Shown: piece after piece, positions 1 through 10,527 of the stretch
Layout of the letters: each line of letters opens with the position of its first letter
How positions within the stretch are numbered: the stretch's first letter is position 1
NCBI GenBank assembly: GCA_031553705.1
Contig: JAVBLD010000029.1
Span: 23,405-87,404 of the forward strand
Origin: JAVBLD01 sp031553705
GTDB lineage: Bacteria; Bacteroidota; Bacteroidia; Bacteroidales; Marinifilaceae
Reading direction: 5' to 3'
DNA: 64,000 bases
The notes under the pieces: generated by a model
What the model saw: the letters and a program-made list of their open reading frames with translations, nothing else
The model's database searches: none
Told to the model about the DNA's origin: nothing
Made by a program: the position numbers and the translations under genes

Positions 1-1
1 G

Positions 2-667
2 GTAATTATTAAGGAAATCAACGGTCAAAAATGTGAGCCGGTAGAAGAACTGACAATCGATATCCCGGAAGAATATTCCGGAAAAGCGATCGAAATGGTC
101 ACCAAGCGAAGAGGGGTGTTAACAAATATGGAGACCCGGGACGATCGCGTCCATTTGAATTTCGATATTCCTTCCCGCGGAATCATCGGTCTGAGAAGCA
201 ACTTACTGACAGCATCTGCCGGCGAAGCAGTCATTGCCCACCGTCTAAAAGGATACGAACCCTATAAAGGCGATATAGAAATGCGGATCAATGGCTCGTT
301 GATTGCTATGGAAACCGGTCCGACTTATGCCTATGCTATCAATAAACTGCAGGATAGAGGAAAATTCTTTATCGAACCGGGCGAAGAGGTATATGCCGGT
401 CAGGTTATTGGTGAGAGCAACCGTCCGGATGACATCGTACTTAATGTCGGAAAGTCGAAAAAACTAACCAATATGCGCGCCAGCGGTTCCGATGATAAAG
501 TCAATATAGCTCCTCCTATCAAATTCAGCCTGGAAGAAGCGCTTGAATATATCCAGGAAGACGAGTATGTTGAAGTCACTCCGCATGCTATGCGTCTACG
601 CAAAATTTATCTTGATGAAAACGAACGGAAACGGCATGACAAATCGAAGGCTGGAATCGCCGGATAA
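2..667 (+). CDS. typA: GTPase TypA/BipA, C-terminal part (5' end outside window)
   Basis: The reading frame is open from base 2 and ends at TAA 665-667, giving about 221 C-terminal residues of a family that is usually about 600 long. Recognisable stretches are TIDIPEEYSGKAIEMVTKRR and FDIPSRGIIGLRSNLLTASA, which belong to the domain-V (EF-G-like) and BipA-specific C-terminal regions. TypA is a ribosome-binding translational GTPase linked to stress and cold growth and to 50S assembly. The GTPase domain lies outside the window. A strong inverted repeat follows the stop. Identification is secure; the true start is not visible. Confidence 0.95.
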   Translation, partial: VIIKEINGQKCEPVEELTIDIPEEYSGKAIEMVTKRRGVLTNMETRDDRVHLNFDIPSRGIIGLRSNLLTASAGEAVIAHRLKGYEPYKGDIEMRINGSLIAMETGPTYAYAINKLQDRGKFFIEPGEEVYAGQVIGESNRPDDIVLNVGKSKKLTNMRASGSDDKVNIAPPIKFSLEEALEYIQEDEYVEVTPHAMRLRKIYLDENERKRHDKSKAGIAG

Positions 668-670
668 TAA

Positions 671-703
671 TGCAAAACAGCCTGAAATTCCGGCTGTTTT
701 GCA
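671..703. terminator. Bidirectional terminator between typA and the lamin-tail gene
   Basis: Twelve-bp perfect arms (TGCAAAACAGCC at 671-682, its complement at 692-703) with a 9-nt loop and T-rich right arms on both strands. It lies between the typA stop (667) and the frame-corrected stop of the convergent gene (713), which suits a shared terminator. Confidence 0.75.
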
Positions 704-712
704 TTGGGCACT

Positions 713-3287
713 CTATCTTGAAAGTACACACACCTTTCGCTCAACCTTCCTTTTACCGTTAGTAAAAAGTAACTCGGCATATACCACATAGATCCCGGAA
801 GCAAGCAGGCGCCCGTCGTTCCTTGCCCATTCCAGGTATAACGCTCCGAGGACATAATTCGAGTCCCATTTACCACTTTCTTTACAGGTTGACCTGCCGA
901 GTTGCATATAAATAGTCTTAATGTGTAGCTCTTTTCATCAAAATTCGCCACAATCTGAAGCTCATCCTCATAACCATCTCCATTAGGGGTAAAAATCTCC
1001 GGTGATATATCGACAAATGATTGGAAACTCTTTTTATCACCAGGTTTCTCCTTATCACGGGATCTGTTTCTCCATCCAGGACTCCCATATCCTCCGGCCT
1101 CATCTCCCCCGGCAGAGGTCCAGGCATCCGGCAAAGGGCTCTCCAAATCATAGTCCGTACGTTCAAGTGCCACTCCCTTTGTCCTGATAACACGGGGATC
1201 ATGTAATCCTTTATGGAAATATAATTCATCCAATACTAAACTGTCCTGCCGGAGTACTGCAACGCACCCTTCGCTATTTGACAATTGCAACATTGCACTG
1301 ATTTGCAAATAATTACCTGGATTATGGTAGGTGTACCGGCTCATAATCTCTTCCGGATCCGAACATATCCAGACCAAACTGTCGGGTTCAAGCACGACAT
1401 CGGAATCGGAAACCCGTTTCAGTAACGTCAATTTCCGGGCATCGTTGATCTTTCCAATCCTTATATTATATAGATTTATCCGCTTATTGCTATTATTATA
1501 TAACTCGATATATTCGGCCGTCGCCGGATCGGCATCATATAACACCTCACTCAGCAGTATATCTCCAAGGTCTGTCTCGGCAAAAAGAAATAATCCTATT
1601 GTTGTATCCTTCATCGTATTTCCGGAAAGATCTTTTAGTCCGGCTACCTGTAAGTAATACGGTTTATTCGGCTCCAAGGCAACACAATATTGCAGATACA
1701 CTTCATTGTATCTTACTTTAACACTATCCGGAATGTCCGTTCCATTCAATCGGTAACATTGATTCCCCTGAGCCAAAGCTCCATACAACTCTTCGCTGAA
1801 AACAAGCACAATTCGATACTTATCTGTCACTGTGCAAGAGACAAACCTAGGCGGGGTTGTATCAGGAGATAAGAGATAAACCGAATTCTCCTGGCCGGGA
1901 GTTCCTCCCCGTACATTCTGGGACTCATACCAATTGAATATTTGCGGTAAGGCAACTGCCGGATCGATTCGCTCCAACGAGTAACCGCCTTTTCGTTTTT
2001 GCACATCCCGAATCCACTCCTGCCGGTAAGTTACCGTATCGATTATCAAGCCTCCCTTGGTCTGAAGTGCCAAAGGGGCTCCGGCATCAAGTAATGAGAA
2101 ACCCTTTATCCTATAAGCCTTTCCATAAACCGACAATGTATCGACTCCGGCCAAACGGCACAAAATCAGATACCCGCCGGCATCCAGAGTATCACAGATA
2201 TAATCGGCGATCTCCCCACGATATCGGTACGCCACACTGTCTAACCGCACAGCACAGCCCTGCTGGTTGTATATCTCTATATATTCTTCTGCCGGCAAAC
2301 CTATTCCCCCAAGCGGTTTAAACATAATCTCATTAATACAGATATCACCGGGACGAACGGAAGCGATACAGGAAAACACGATCGGCCGGGTAACAACTAC
2401 CTCGCCGGAGATTGCGGTCATATCTTTTACTTCCAGCACGTAATTCCCTGTCTGCAAAGTAGTACATAGCATCACTGAAAAAGGATTTATGAGCCTGATG
2501 CTATCTACCCGATGCTCTACACTAGTTCCATATTTCAGCATATAATTACCGGAAGCGGCAAAAACAGCCTTTTCTATCGGTAGCGTATAATGTAATTCAA
2601 TCCCCCGGTCTGGTATAATTCTGAAATCTGAAAAAACTGCCTGCACAAAGGAAGATTCCATCATAAGATTATCTGCCTTCAATTTACCGGCACGAGTTTC
2701 CGTATAATTAAACATTAATCCGGAGAACAATTTTTTACCTAAAAACTCTTGCGGAACAATATGTTTAACCTCCATGACCTTATTCCCCCCAAGAAAAACA
2801 ACTAATCCGTCCAATCTATTATAAGTTATTTTGATCGGGTAAACCGTATTTTTGTCCCAAATAGCGGTTCCCCTGACTAAAACCGTTGTCTTACCGGAAC
2901 GAAATTCCACCAGGCTCAAATTATTCGCTCCTGAGCCGTTCACCATAAAATAGAGCCCTTCTGTAGCTGCTGCATCCGGAGTTCCCGCTAATAAGTAGAA
3001 CCGGAAATAATTATTCGTACTTAACGTGTAATCACGCATCTCAATATCTGCCGACCATTCAAACTGTTTAAAGGAAAAAGCGGATGTATCCACTTCATGC
3101 ATAAAATAACTTACTCCGGCAATCTGCTGCAGGCTGTGTTTCAGCCATCCCTCTCCTATCGTCCAATCTTCTTGTCCAAGCCAACCGACAGGAGATTCCT
3201 CAAACGTTTCATTATATATTGCTGTTTTCTGCGCACAAGTTGCATGTATAGAAAATAGCAAAAAAGACCTATACCATAGTTTCGCAT
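713..3287 (-). pseudogene. Lamin-tail-domain exported protein, interrupted by two apparent 1-base deletions
   Basis: This is a secreted or surface protein of about 858 residues once the frame is corrected. The main open frame (TTG 3261 leftwards) lacks a proper start. One base restored in the A6 run at 3260-3265 joins it to ATG 3287 and gives a good signal peptide beginning MRNYGIGLF-LLFSIHATCAQ. At the other end the frame breaks at about 818-827: ..RYTWNG is followed in the next frame by NDGRLLASGIYVVYAELLF.. to the stop at 713. The uncorrected frame would run on into typA. Visible domains are an N-terminal jelly-roll-like region, lamin-tail (LTD) repeats with PGDICINEIMFKP and GDILLSEVLYDADPATAEYI, an Ig-like region between them, and a FTPNGDGYED C-terminal domain resembling gliding/type IX secretion C-terminal domains. 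The function is unknown; a cell-surface role is inferred. It may be intact if the deletions are assembly errors. Confidence 0.75.
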
Positions 3288-3489
3288 ATCTATTCTGATT
3301 ATATTTGGAAAAAGACAGATGTAAATATATGGAAAAATATTATAATTATACGCATTAAAAATATGGTATACGTGTATTTTATGAAAATAATCCATATTCT
3401 TTTGCTTGATTTATGGGATTGCGTATATTTGGTAAGCTGTATTCCAACCACTAAAAAATCCTAATGACACTACTAAAAATGAATGAAAT

Positions 3490-4131
3490 ATGACAGAATC
3501 AGATACTATAAAAGAAAAAACTCAAAAAAAATATGTATCCCGAACACCATCGGCCTTAATTAACAATGATTCTGAAAAGCTGAAACCACTATTTATTCCA
3601 TGTTATCTGTTTATTATCGGTATTATAGTTCTTTCCGGTGTTCATTTAATTGATCCGGCATTATTGGAAAGCGCAAACTGGAAACAGAATACGATTTGGA
3701 GTTTACTTATCCTTTTCGGACTAATGCCTCCCGGTATGCGTAACAGAAAAGAGATCTGGATGGTCATGGGTTACACTGCCGCATTCTTTATGTTCGGTGG
3801 AAGCAATATTTACAGTACCGTAAATATCATCCTGTTGGCTATTAAAACATTCACACCGGTACTTATTCTGTATCAGGCTTGCCGTTTATGGAAAATCCGG
3901 AAATTTGATAGGAAATGGTTATTTCTTCTTCCAATAGCTGCACTTACTTGTGTTATTCTGATATTTCCGATTGAAAATAAAAACCTTATTGATAGCGGAT
4001 GGCAATCGTTAAGAAACTGGTCATGGGAAAATTATCGCTCTGACGACTATTTTCATTTATATTTGGGTTTAATCGGTATTATATCGGGGATTACAGAATT
4101 TCTGATTGTCAAACCATACTTACACAAATGA
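3490..4131 (+). CDS. Multi-pass membrane protein, unknown
   Basis: 213 residues. After a polar N-terminus of about 30 residues there are about five hydrophobic segments: FIPCYLFIIGIIVLSGV, NTIWSLLILFGLMPPG, AAFFMFGGSNIY.., ILLAIKTFTPVLILY, LFLLPIAALTCVILIF, and a last one near the C-terminus. I recognise no catalytic motif or family. It is followed 6 bp later by another small membrane protein, so the two are probably co-transcribed. Codon use looks like the flanking chromosome. The start is the first ATG in a long frame. Confidence 0.7.
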   Translation: MTESDTIKEKTQKKYVSRTPSALINNDSEKLKPLFIPCYLFIIGIIVLSGVHLIDPALLESANWKQNTIWSLLILFGLMPPGMRNRKEIWMVMGYTAAFFMFGGSNIYSTVNIILLAIKTFTPVLILYQACRLWKIRKFDRKWLFLLPIAALTCVILIFPIENKNLIDSGWQSLRNWSWENYRSDDYFHLYLGLIGIISGITEFLIVKPYLHK

Positions 4132-4137
4132 TCATCT

Positions 4138-4350
4138 ATGTATAAAATAGCAATATATACTATATTGTTTTTGATTTGCATTTTTTGTTTTAATGTCCTA
4201 CTGACATTTCTGTCAAAGATTATAATGTATTGTACAATTATTTTCGTAATCGTCGCATTCATTTCAATTCTGTTTGTACCAAAAGATTATCTCCATCAAT
4301 ACTCCGAAAAAGCTGCTTCAACTATCGATAAAATGAAAAAGAAGCTGTAA
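4138..4350 (+). CDS. Small two-segment membrane protein
   Basis: 70 residues. Two adjacent hydrophobic helices (IAIYTILFLICIFCFNVLL and MYCTIIFVIVAFISILFV) are followed by a charged tail ending KMKKKL. It starts 6 bp after the preceding membrane-protein gene and is likely its operon partner. No family is recognised. Unlike its neighbours it has no obvious terminator; the 180 bp before asd are AT-rich. Confidence 0.55.
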   Translation: MYKIAIYTILFLICIFCFNVLLTFLSKIIMYCTIIFVIVAFISILFVPKDYLHQYSEKAASTIDKMKKKL

Positions 4351-4529
4351 ACATTAAATTCCAATCAAATCAAGATGGATTTATATATGTTGTTAAATAT
4401 AAAACATCACGTATGAAAAGCGAAAAAAAACAATATACCACTTCCACAATGTTTTGAAATCGTTAATTTTGCTTTTTCAAATAAAGACAATAAGTAAGAT
4501 AATTATAACAGAAAACTTTAATCTAACAC

Positions 4530-5519
4530 ATGAAAGTAGCAGTAGTAGGAGCGACTGGATTAGTCGGCAGAAAAATGTTACAGGTATTGGAAGAGCGGAA
4601 CTTTCCGGTAACGAAACTTATTCCGGTAGCAAGCGAACGCTCGGTAGGTAAACAGATTCTTTTTAAAGGTGAGGAATATACCATTGTCAGTATGCAAGCG
4701 GCCATTGACCTCCGTCCGGCTATAGCCATTTTTTCGGCAGGCGGACAAACTTCTACCGATTGGGCTCCGAAATTTGCAGAGGCAGGTATTACCGTTATAG
4801 ATAACTCTTCCGCCTGGAGAATGGATCCGACTAAGAAACTGATCATACCCGAAATCAACGCTCACGAACTGACTAAGGCAGACAAGATTATTGCCAATCC
4901 GAATTGTTCGACAATACAGATGCTGGTGGCAATTGCCCCGTTGCATAAAATATACCATATCAATAGGCTGGTAGTTTCTACATATCAATCAGTTACTGGG
5001 ACAGGTGTTAAAGCCGTACGCCAGCTCGAAGCCGAAAGAGCCGGGGAAGCGGTGGAAAAAATTTATCCGCATACGATCGATAAAAACTGCCTTCCGCAAT
5101 GTGACATTTTTACCGAAAACGGCTATACGAAAGAAGAGATGAAGCTGGTTAGCGAAACCTGCAAAATACTGGACGATCCAACCATAAAAGTCACTGCTAC
5201 AGCTGTACGAATTCCGGTAGTAGGAGGTCATTCCGAATCATTGAACCTCGAATTCGAAAAGGAATTTGATATCAATGACGTAAAAGACATTCTGAAACAT
5301 GCCAAAGGGGTAGTCGTACAGGATGACATCCAACACAATCTTTATCCTATGCCGCTTAGTGCCCACGATAAAGACGAGGTATTTGTCGGACGGATACGTC
5401 GTGATTTTTCGAAAGAGAAATGCCTGAACATGTGGGTTGTAGCAGATAATCTAAGAAAAGGCGCTGCAACCAATGCAATACAGATTGCCGAATATCTATA
5501 TCAGAACAACCTGCTTTAA
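4530..5519 (+). CDS. asd: Aspartate-semialdehyde dehydrogenase
   Basis: 329 residues, the usual length. It catalyses NADPH-dependent reduction of aspartyl-4-phosphate to aspartate semialdehyde, feeding lysine/diaminopimelate, threonine and methionine synthesis in the cytosol. The N-terminal Rossmann motif GATGLVGRKML is at residues 7-17, the catalytic Cys in NPNCSTIQ at about 126, and the active-site region VGGHSESLNLEF at about 232-243. The start ATG at 4530 gives the canonical MKVAVVGATG opening. The gene is monocistronic and ends in a hairpin shared with the convergent phosphopantetheinyl transferase gene. Confidence 0.96.
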   Translation: MKVAVVGATGLVGRKMLQVLEERNFPVTKLIPVASERSVGKQILFKGEEYTIVSMQAAIDLRPAIAIFSAGGQTSTDWAPKFAEAGITVIDNSSAWRMDPTKKLIIPEINAHELTKADKIIANPNCSTIQMLVAIAPLHKIYHINRLVVSTYQSVTGTGVKAVRQLEAERAGEAVEKIYPHTIDKNCLPQCDIFTENGYTKEEMKLVSETCKILDDPTIKVTATAVRIPVVGGHSESLNLEFEKEFDINDVKDILKHAKGVVVQDDIQHNLYPMPLSAHDKDEVFVGRIRRDFSKEKCLNMWVVADNLRKGAATNAIQIAEYLYQNNLL

Positions 5520-5529
5520 GCAGGTTGTT
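5505..5529. terminator. Bidirectional terminator at the asd stop
   Basis: Ten-bp perfect arms (AACAACCTGC at 5505-5514 and its complement at 5520-5529) around a TTTAA loop containing the asd stop codon. It also overlaps the last base of the convergent gene, so it probably ends both transcripts. Confidence 0.7.
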
Positions 5530-6200
5530 TATGCAATATGGAGTTCCTCTATCCGGATAATCTCCGGAATCTCGTCCTGTTCACTGCAAACAAAACATTT
5601 ATAACGGTCATCTATCAGGCACTCCCTGACATACAGCGGCAATAATGTCTCTTCATAAAGAGAGATCCCGCCCGAAGCAAATTCGACAAAAAAGGAAGAC
5701 AACGGTTTGGTCAGACCAGTGCCTTTATATTTTAAAAAACTCTCTTTCACTGCCCAATAACTAAAAAAACAGTGATCTTGCCGGTCGCCGGAAAGTCCAT
5801 CCAACATCTTTATCTCTTCCGGATGGAAAAAACGTCTTGCAACTTGCATCCGCGCAGTAGCTATTCTTTCGATATCCACTCCCACCTCTTTATCGGAACA
5901 TGCACATACAATGTAATCCCCCGAATGCGATAGATTAAAATAAAGGTCCCTTGACGGAATAATATATGGTTTCCCCTGAGGGGTACGTATAAAAGAAAAA
6001 TCATTGCGTTGTATATCAAAAAAACAAGCCAGTATATGCCTCACCAAGCTTTCCCCCAACAATTTTGTTTTTCTTGCTTTTCCGTTCTTATATCCCAAAA
6101 CCGCTGCAAAAGTATCCGGGTCAACAAAAGGACGGAACGACTCTTCCGACCGTTCCAAGAAAAAAGTATCCGTAATTTTTATATAACCTATTTTCAGCAT
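5529..6200 (-). CDS. 4'-phosphopantetheinyl transferase (Sfp/AcpT type)
   Basis: 223 residues. It transfers the phosphopantetheine arm of coenzyme A to a conserved Ser of carrier proteins. Diagnostic motifs are LFNLSHSGDYIVCACS-like FNLSHSGD (about 94-101), the Mg-binding GVDIERI (about 111-117) and FSYWAVKESFLKYKGTG (about 153-169), matching the superfamily signature (V/I)G(V/I)D...(F/W)..KE....K. Length and motif order fit Sfp-type enzymes rather than the short AcpS. The target carrier protein is not in the window. Convergent with asd. Confidence 0.88.
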   Translation of the reverse strand: MLKIGYIKITDTFFLERSEESFRPFVDPDTFAAVLGYKNGKARKTKLLGESLVRHILACFFDIQRNDFSFIRTPQGKPYIIPSRDLYFNLSHSGDYIVCACSDKEVGVDIERIATARMQVARRFFHPEEIKMLDGLSGDRQDHCFFSYWAVKESFLKYKGTGLTKPLSSFFVEFASGGISLYEETLLPLYVRECLIDDRYKCFVCSEQDEIPEIIRIEELHIA

Positions 6201-6414
6201 ATAGTGGTAATATCTTTACCGATAGTAAAAATACAACAAACCATATAATATCAACATGAAATCCCGGAATTTATCATTACAACCCCTGTTTTAGTTAAAA
6301 AACAAGATTCTAAGGATATTCCTTTCACAATTATCTCAAAAACATAAATAATATCTTGGAGTTAAAGTAAAAAATGTTTATTTTTATCAACATGAAACTA
6401 TTTTTTGAGTAGAT

Positions 6415-7101
6415 ATGGAAATTAAAAAAACACCCAAAGCAGACCTCGAAAACAAAAAAGGGATTTTCTTTGAAGTAGGCCTTATAGTCACTCTGACAGT
6501 TCTTTTATTTGTTTTTGAGAGGAAAACTTCTGCACAGGAAACAGAAAAATTTCAAACTGTAGCAGAAAAGCAACCGGAAGAGGAGATCATTCCCATCACC
6601 CAGCATATGATGAAACCTCCCCCTCCTCCCCCTCCAAAGCCAATATTAGCTGACTTGATCGATATCGTTGAAAATGATCAAAATCTTGACGAAAATCTCG
6701 AGATTCAGGATATCGATGATAAAACCGATAATAAAAACCAGCCGACTAATGTGAGTGATTTCGGCGAATATGGCGATGAAGAAGGAGAAGCCAATGTATT
6801 TATGATCGTAGAGGATATGCCGGTATTTCCGGGCAATGTAACAACATGGATTTCAAAAAACACAAAGTATCCGCAAAGTGCCCTCGAAAATAATGTCGAA
6901 GGAAAAGTTTTTGTCAAATTCGTAATTGAAAAAGATGGAAGCATAACGAATGTCGAGATCATTAAAAGCGTGGACGCAGCTCTTGATAAAGAAGCTTCAA
7001 GGGTGATCCGTTCGATGCCTAAATGGACACCTGGAAAACAGAGGGGTAAACCTGTACGGGTGAGTTATACCCTACCTATCAATTTTCAATTGCAACGATA
7101 G
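6415..7101 (+). CDS. TonB-family energy-transducing protein
   Basis: 228 residues. One N-terminal membrane helix (GLIVTLTVLLFVF, about 22-34) is followed by an acidic/proline periplasmic spacer with a run of prolines (MMKPPPPPPPKP, about 66-77). A C-terminal TonB domain follows (about 135-228), with YPQSALENNVEGKVFVKFVI and a closing VSYTLPINFQLQR. TonB couples the ExbBD proton-motive-force motor to outer-membrane receptors. No exbB/exbD is adjacent, which is common for extra tonB copies in Bacteroidetes. An intrinsic terminator follows. Confidence 0.9.
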   Translation: MEIKKTPKADLENKKGIFFEVGLIVTLTVLLFVFERKTSAQETEKFQTVAEKQPEEEIIPITQHMMKPPPPPPPKPILADLIDIVENDQNLDENLEIQDIDDKTDNKNQPTNVSDFGEYGDEEGEANVFMIVEDMPVFPGNVTTWISKNTKYPQSALENNVEGKVFVKFVIEKDGSITNVEIIKSVDAALDKEASRVIRSMPKWTPGKQRGKPVRVSYTLPINFQLQR

Positions 7102-7133
7102 CCGTAATTCAAAAAAATAGTAATACATTTATG

Positions 7134-7172
7134 AGGTTGTCCTATCTCTATGATTCGGACAACCTTGTTTTT
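7134..7172 (+). terminator. Terminator after tonB
   Basis: Nine-bp arms AGGTTGTCC (7134-7142) and GGACAACCT (7157-7165), followed by TGTTTTT. It sits between tonB and hflX and argues against an hflX start at 7150, which would lie inside the hairpin. Confidence 0.85.
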
Positions 7173-7194
7173 GAAAGAATCCTATATCAAATCT

Positions 7195-8427
7195 ATGGAG
7201 CAATTTTTTTATACAAAAAAAGAGAGAGAGAAAGCCATACTGGTGGGAGTAGCACTTCAATCCGAAGGAGTAACCCATGGCATGATGACCGAATATTTGG
7301 ATGAACTGGCCTTTCTGGCAGAAACAGCCGGGGCCCAAACAGTAAAAATATTTACCCAGAATCTGGACAAGCCAGTGCATGCCACTTTTATCGGGAAAGG
7401 AAAACTTGAGGAGATAAAAGCATATACCGAAGACGATGAGATCGACGTTATCATATTTGACGATGAGTTAAGTCCCACGCAATTACGAAATATCGAAGCT
7501 ATATTTAAAGGAATTAAAGTGCTCGATCGCACAAACCTGATCCTGGATATATTTGCCAAACGGGCGCGTACGGCACATGCCAAAACACAAGTCGAACTAG
7601 CACAGTATCAATACTTATTGCCGCGTTTGACCGGGCTATGGACCCACCTTGAACGGCAAAAAGGAGGAATCGGCTTGAGAGGTCCCGGTGAAACCGAAAT
7701 CGAAACCGACCGCCGGATCATCCGGGATAAAATCACCCGTCTTAAAGACGAACTGGAAAAGATTGACAAACAAAAGATTATCCAACGAAAAAATAGGGGT
7801 AAACTGGTGCGTGTCGCACTGGTAGGCTATACCAATGTAGGTAAATCAACATTGATGAACCTGCTTAGTAAATCGGATGTCTTCGCTGAAAATAAGCTAT
7901 TTGCAACATTAGATACTACTGTCCGTAAGATCGCAATCAAAAATGTTCCGTTTTTGCTGGCAGATACGGTCGGCTTTATCCGGAAACTGCCCCACCACCT
8001 GGTAGAGTCCTTCAAGTCAACACTGGATGAAGTGCGTGAAGCAGATGTTATCCTGCACATTGTCGACATCTCCCATCCACAATTCGAAGAGCAGATGAAA
8101 ATAGTCAACGAAACCTTGGTGGAACTGATAAAACAACCTAAACCAACGATTATAGTATTCAACAAGATTGATGCTTTCCAGTACGTTAAGAAAGAGGAGG
8201 ATGACCTGACGCCGCCAGAACGCCACAATTACAGCCTTGACAACCTGAAACAAATGTGGATGTCGAAGCAAGACAGCGAAACGGTATATATCTCCGCCAC
8301 GCAAAAAGAGAATATCGAAGAACTGAAAGAAAAGTTATATAATATTGTGAAAGATATCCATTCGGCACGTTTTCCATATAACGACTTTCTCTATTCGGAC
8401 TATGATGAAACAGATACGACAATCTGA
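7195..8427 (+). CDS. hflX: Ribosome-associated GTPase HflX
   Basis: 410 residues from ATG 7195. An upstream in-frame ATG at 7150 lies inside the tonB terminator and was rejected. The N-terminal HflX domain (VALQSEG..., FDDELSPTQLRNIE, VLDRTNLILDIFAKRARTAH) leads to the glycine-rich linker GGIGLRGPGETEIETDRR. The G domain has G1 GYTNVGKS (about 210), G3 DTVGFIRKLPHHLVESF and G4 NKID. HflX binds the 50S E site and splits stalled or heat-stressed ribosomes. Identification is secure. Confidence 0.95.
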   Translation: MEQFFYTKKEREKAILVGVALQSEGVTHGMMTEYLDELAFLAETAGAQTVKIFTQNLDKPVHATFIGKGKLEEIKAYTEDDEIDVIIFDDELSPTQLRNIEAIFKGIKVLDRTNLILDIFAKRARTAHAKTQVELAQYQYLLPRLTGLWTHLERQKGGIGLRGPGETEIETDRRIIRDKITRLKDELEKIDKQKIIQRKNRGKLVRVALVGYTNVGKSTLMNLLSKSDVFAENKLFATLDTTVRKIAIKNVPFLLADTVGFIRKLPHHLVESFKSTLDEVREADVILHIVDISHPQFEEQMKIVNETLVELIKQPKPTIIVFNKIDAFQYVKKEEDDLTPPERHNYSLDNLKQMWMSKQDSETVYISATQKENIEELKEKLYNIVKDIHSARFPYNDFLYSDYDETDTTI

Positions 8428-8474
8428 TAAAAGTTGTCACATCTTACTATATTTTGTTTTTTTTTTCAGAATTT

Positions 8475-8506
8475 TTTGAACAATTGAATTATTTAGTATA
8501 GATTTG
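8475..8506 (+). promoter_or_regulatory. Bacteroidetes-type promoter before the DUF3857 pair
   Basis: A -33 element TTTG (8475-8478) and a -7 element TAGATTTG (8499-8506) with a 20-bp spacer, 38 bp before ATG 8545. This matches the TTTG-N19/20-TAnnTTTG consensus. Confidence 0.65.
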
Positions 8507-8544
8507 CACAAATCTATATATATTTACAATTAACCTATTTTGAA

Positions 8545-10523
8545 ATGAAAACAAACGTATTTATCATTTGTCTGGGATTTTTAGTCTTTGGTCTCAATAG
8601 CTACTCTCAGGAAAAAATAAAGTTCGGAGAGGTATCTGTTAAAGATCTCGAAATGAATTCCTATACGCCTGAACCGGACGCTCCGGCAGTAGTGCTTTAT
8701 GAATCGAAAGTATTGAGCTTCGAAATAATTCAGGACGAATTAAAGATTATCACACAATATCATGTGCGTATCAAAATCCTGACCAACGAGGGCCTGGGCC
8801 AGGCAAATGCCGCAATAGTTTATCATAATGGTTGGTCGAATATTGAAAGCGACCAGCTTTCAGTACTTAGCGGTTTTACATACAATCTGGAAAACGGGAA
8901 GGTACAAAAGATTAAATTAGCAAAAGAACATATCTTTAATGAAAAAGTAAACGATCACTACACCCATACCAAATTTGCATTCCAGTCGGTAAAGCCCGGA
9001 TCGATCATAGAGTATAAATATCAAATACGATCCAGTCGTTTTTTCGACATTGGAGATCATTATTTTCAACGTTCCATTCCGGTTGCTACGCCAAGTATAC
9101 TGTTTTTATACCTGAATATTTCCGCTTCAGCAAGGAAACAAAAGGTTTTGAACCGATAACGACCTCCATTGAAAAAGAGAATCAGACTTGGGAATTCACA
9201 AAAGGTAATATGAGCCTCTCCTGTGAAAAATTCATATTTGTTGTAAATAATCTGTCTCCGCTCAAAGATGAAGAGTATGTATGGTGTCTCAACGACTTCC
9301 TGACGCGCGTGACTTTCGAGTCAAAGGGGATTGATATGCCGCACAGTACGTACAAGGATTACGCAGGTTCATGGGCAAAGATCGAAGAAGAACTCAATAC
9401 CCATGAGCTCTTCGGAAAGCAATTTAAAACACGGTACTTCAAAAAAGAGGAATTACAAACACTTACATATTCGGATACTTCAAACCTGAGCCGACTTAGG
9501 AGTATATATTATATGGTCCGTTCCAAAGTAAAACCTAATAACGAATATACAATCATGGCGTATGCTCCCAAAGAAGCCCTCCGGAAAGGAATCGGTACAA
9601 GCGGAGAAATCAATGCCATACTGCTCTCCACCCTTTTGGATGTTGGGTTTGATGCTTATCCGGTAGTCATGAGTCTTCGCTCACGCGGCAGACTTCCGAT
9701 AACCCATCCGACGCTGGATAGACTAAACTATTTTATAGTAGGTGTGAATATAGGAGATGAAACCTATTATCTGGATGCTATGTCACAATACGGCGATATC
9801 AATGTTCTGCCTTTGCCGACGCTGGTAGAAAATGCCAGGACCATACGCAGTCCGTTTTCTTCGTGGGTAAACTTAAGCACTATCGATAAGAGCCATGAAA
9901 GACTGCTGATTAAGGCTCAATTCAATGAGCAAGGAATCCTGTCGGGTGACGTAACGGAAGGTAAAAACCTACAATTCGGATACATTTTCCATAATAAATG
10001 GGCGAACGAAAAAGAACACCAGAAGTATATCGAAAAAATAGAATCATCGCAAGCCATGCAAATTTCAGATTTTAAAGTCAGTGGTATAGAAAATACAGCA
10101 GCTCCTGTCGTTTGTACTTATCACTTTGAAATACCCGATATCAAAGTTGGCGATGAACGTATTTACATTAACCCGCTTATTATCCCTTTACTCACAAAAA
10201 ATCCTTTTAAAGTTGAAGAAAGAAAGTTACCTGTTGAATTTCCGTTTCCTTCAACACAAACAACTATTGTCAAAATAACTATTCCTGAAGGATATACAAT
10301 AGAAGAAATGCCTAAATCGTTCCGGTTAAGTTTCGGGGATAAAGGTGATATAACAGTCGTTTATCGTATAATACATAATAACGATGAAAATACGATAGAT
10401 ATCAGCATGCAATATATGATTAACAAAATAGTATATATGCCGCAAGAGTATCCGTTCCTTCGCGATTTTTATTCCCGTTTTACAACACAAAACGAATCCC
10501 AAATTATATTGAAGAAAATATAA
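8545..10523 (+). pseudogene. DUF3857/transglutaminase-like exported protein, split by a 1-base frameshift
   Basis: Two open frames (8545-9159 and the frame ending at 10523) are one gene of about 659 residues, broken at about 9083-9089. Frame 1 reads ..HYFQRSIPV, and the +2 frame continues at once with YAKYTVFIPEYFRFSKETKG and then KGNMSLSCEKF. The N-terminus has a signal peptide (FIICLGFLVFGLNSYSQ), then the DUF3857 domain. The middle contains a transglutaminase-like fold (about 330-450). At the usual catalytic Cys position the sequence reads GIGTSGEINA, so the copy looks catalytically inactive. It is followed 4 bp later by a paralogue. The substrate is unknown; periplasmic or surface location is inferred from the signal peptide. 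Confidence 0.75.
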
Positions 10524-10527
10524 TAGC

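Noticed and set aside
607..712. Extension of the lamin-tail frame across the terminator into typA
   Set aside because: The last about 75 residues do not continue the C-terminal domain, while the neighbouring frame does and stops at 713 before the terminator. The extension is a frameshift product.
7150..7194. Upstream in-frame start of hflX
   Set aside because: It lies inside the tonB terminator stem-loop and adds residues not typical of HflX.
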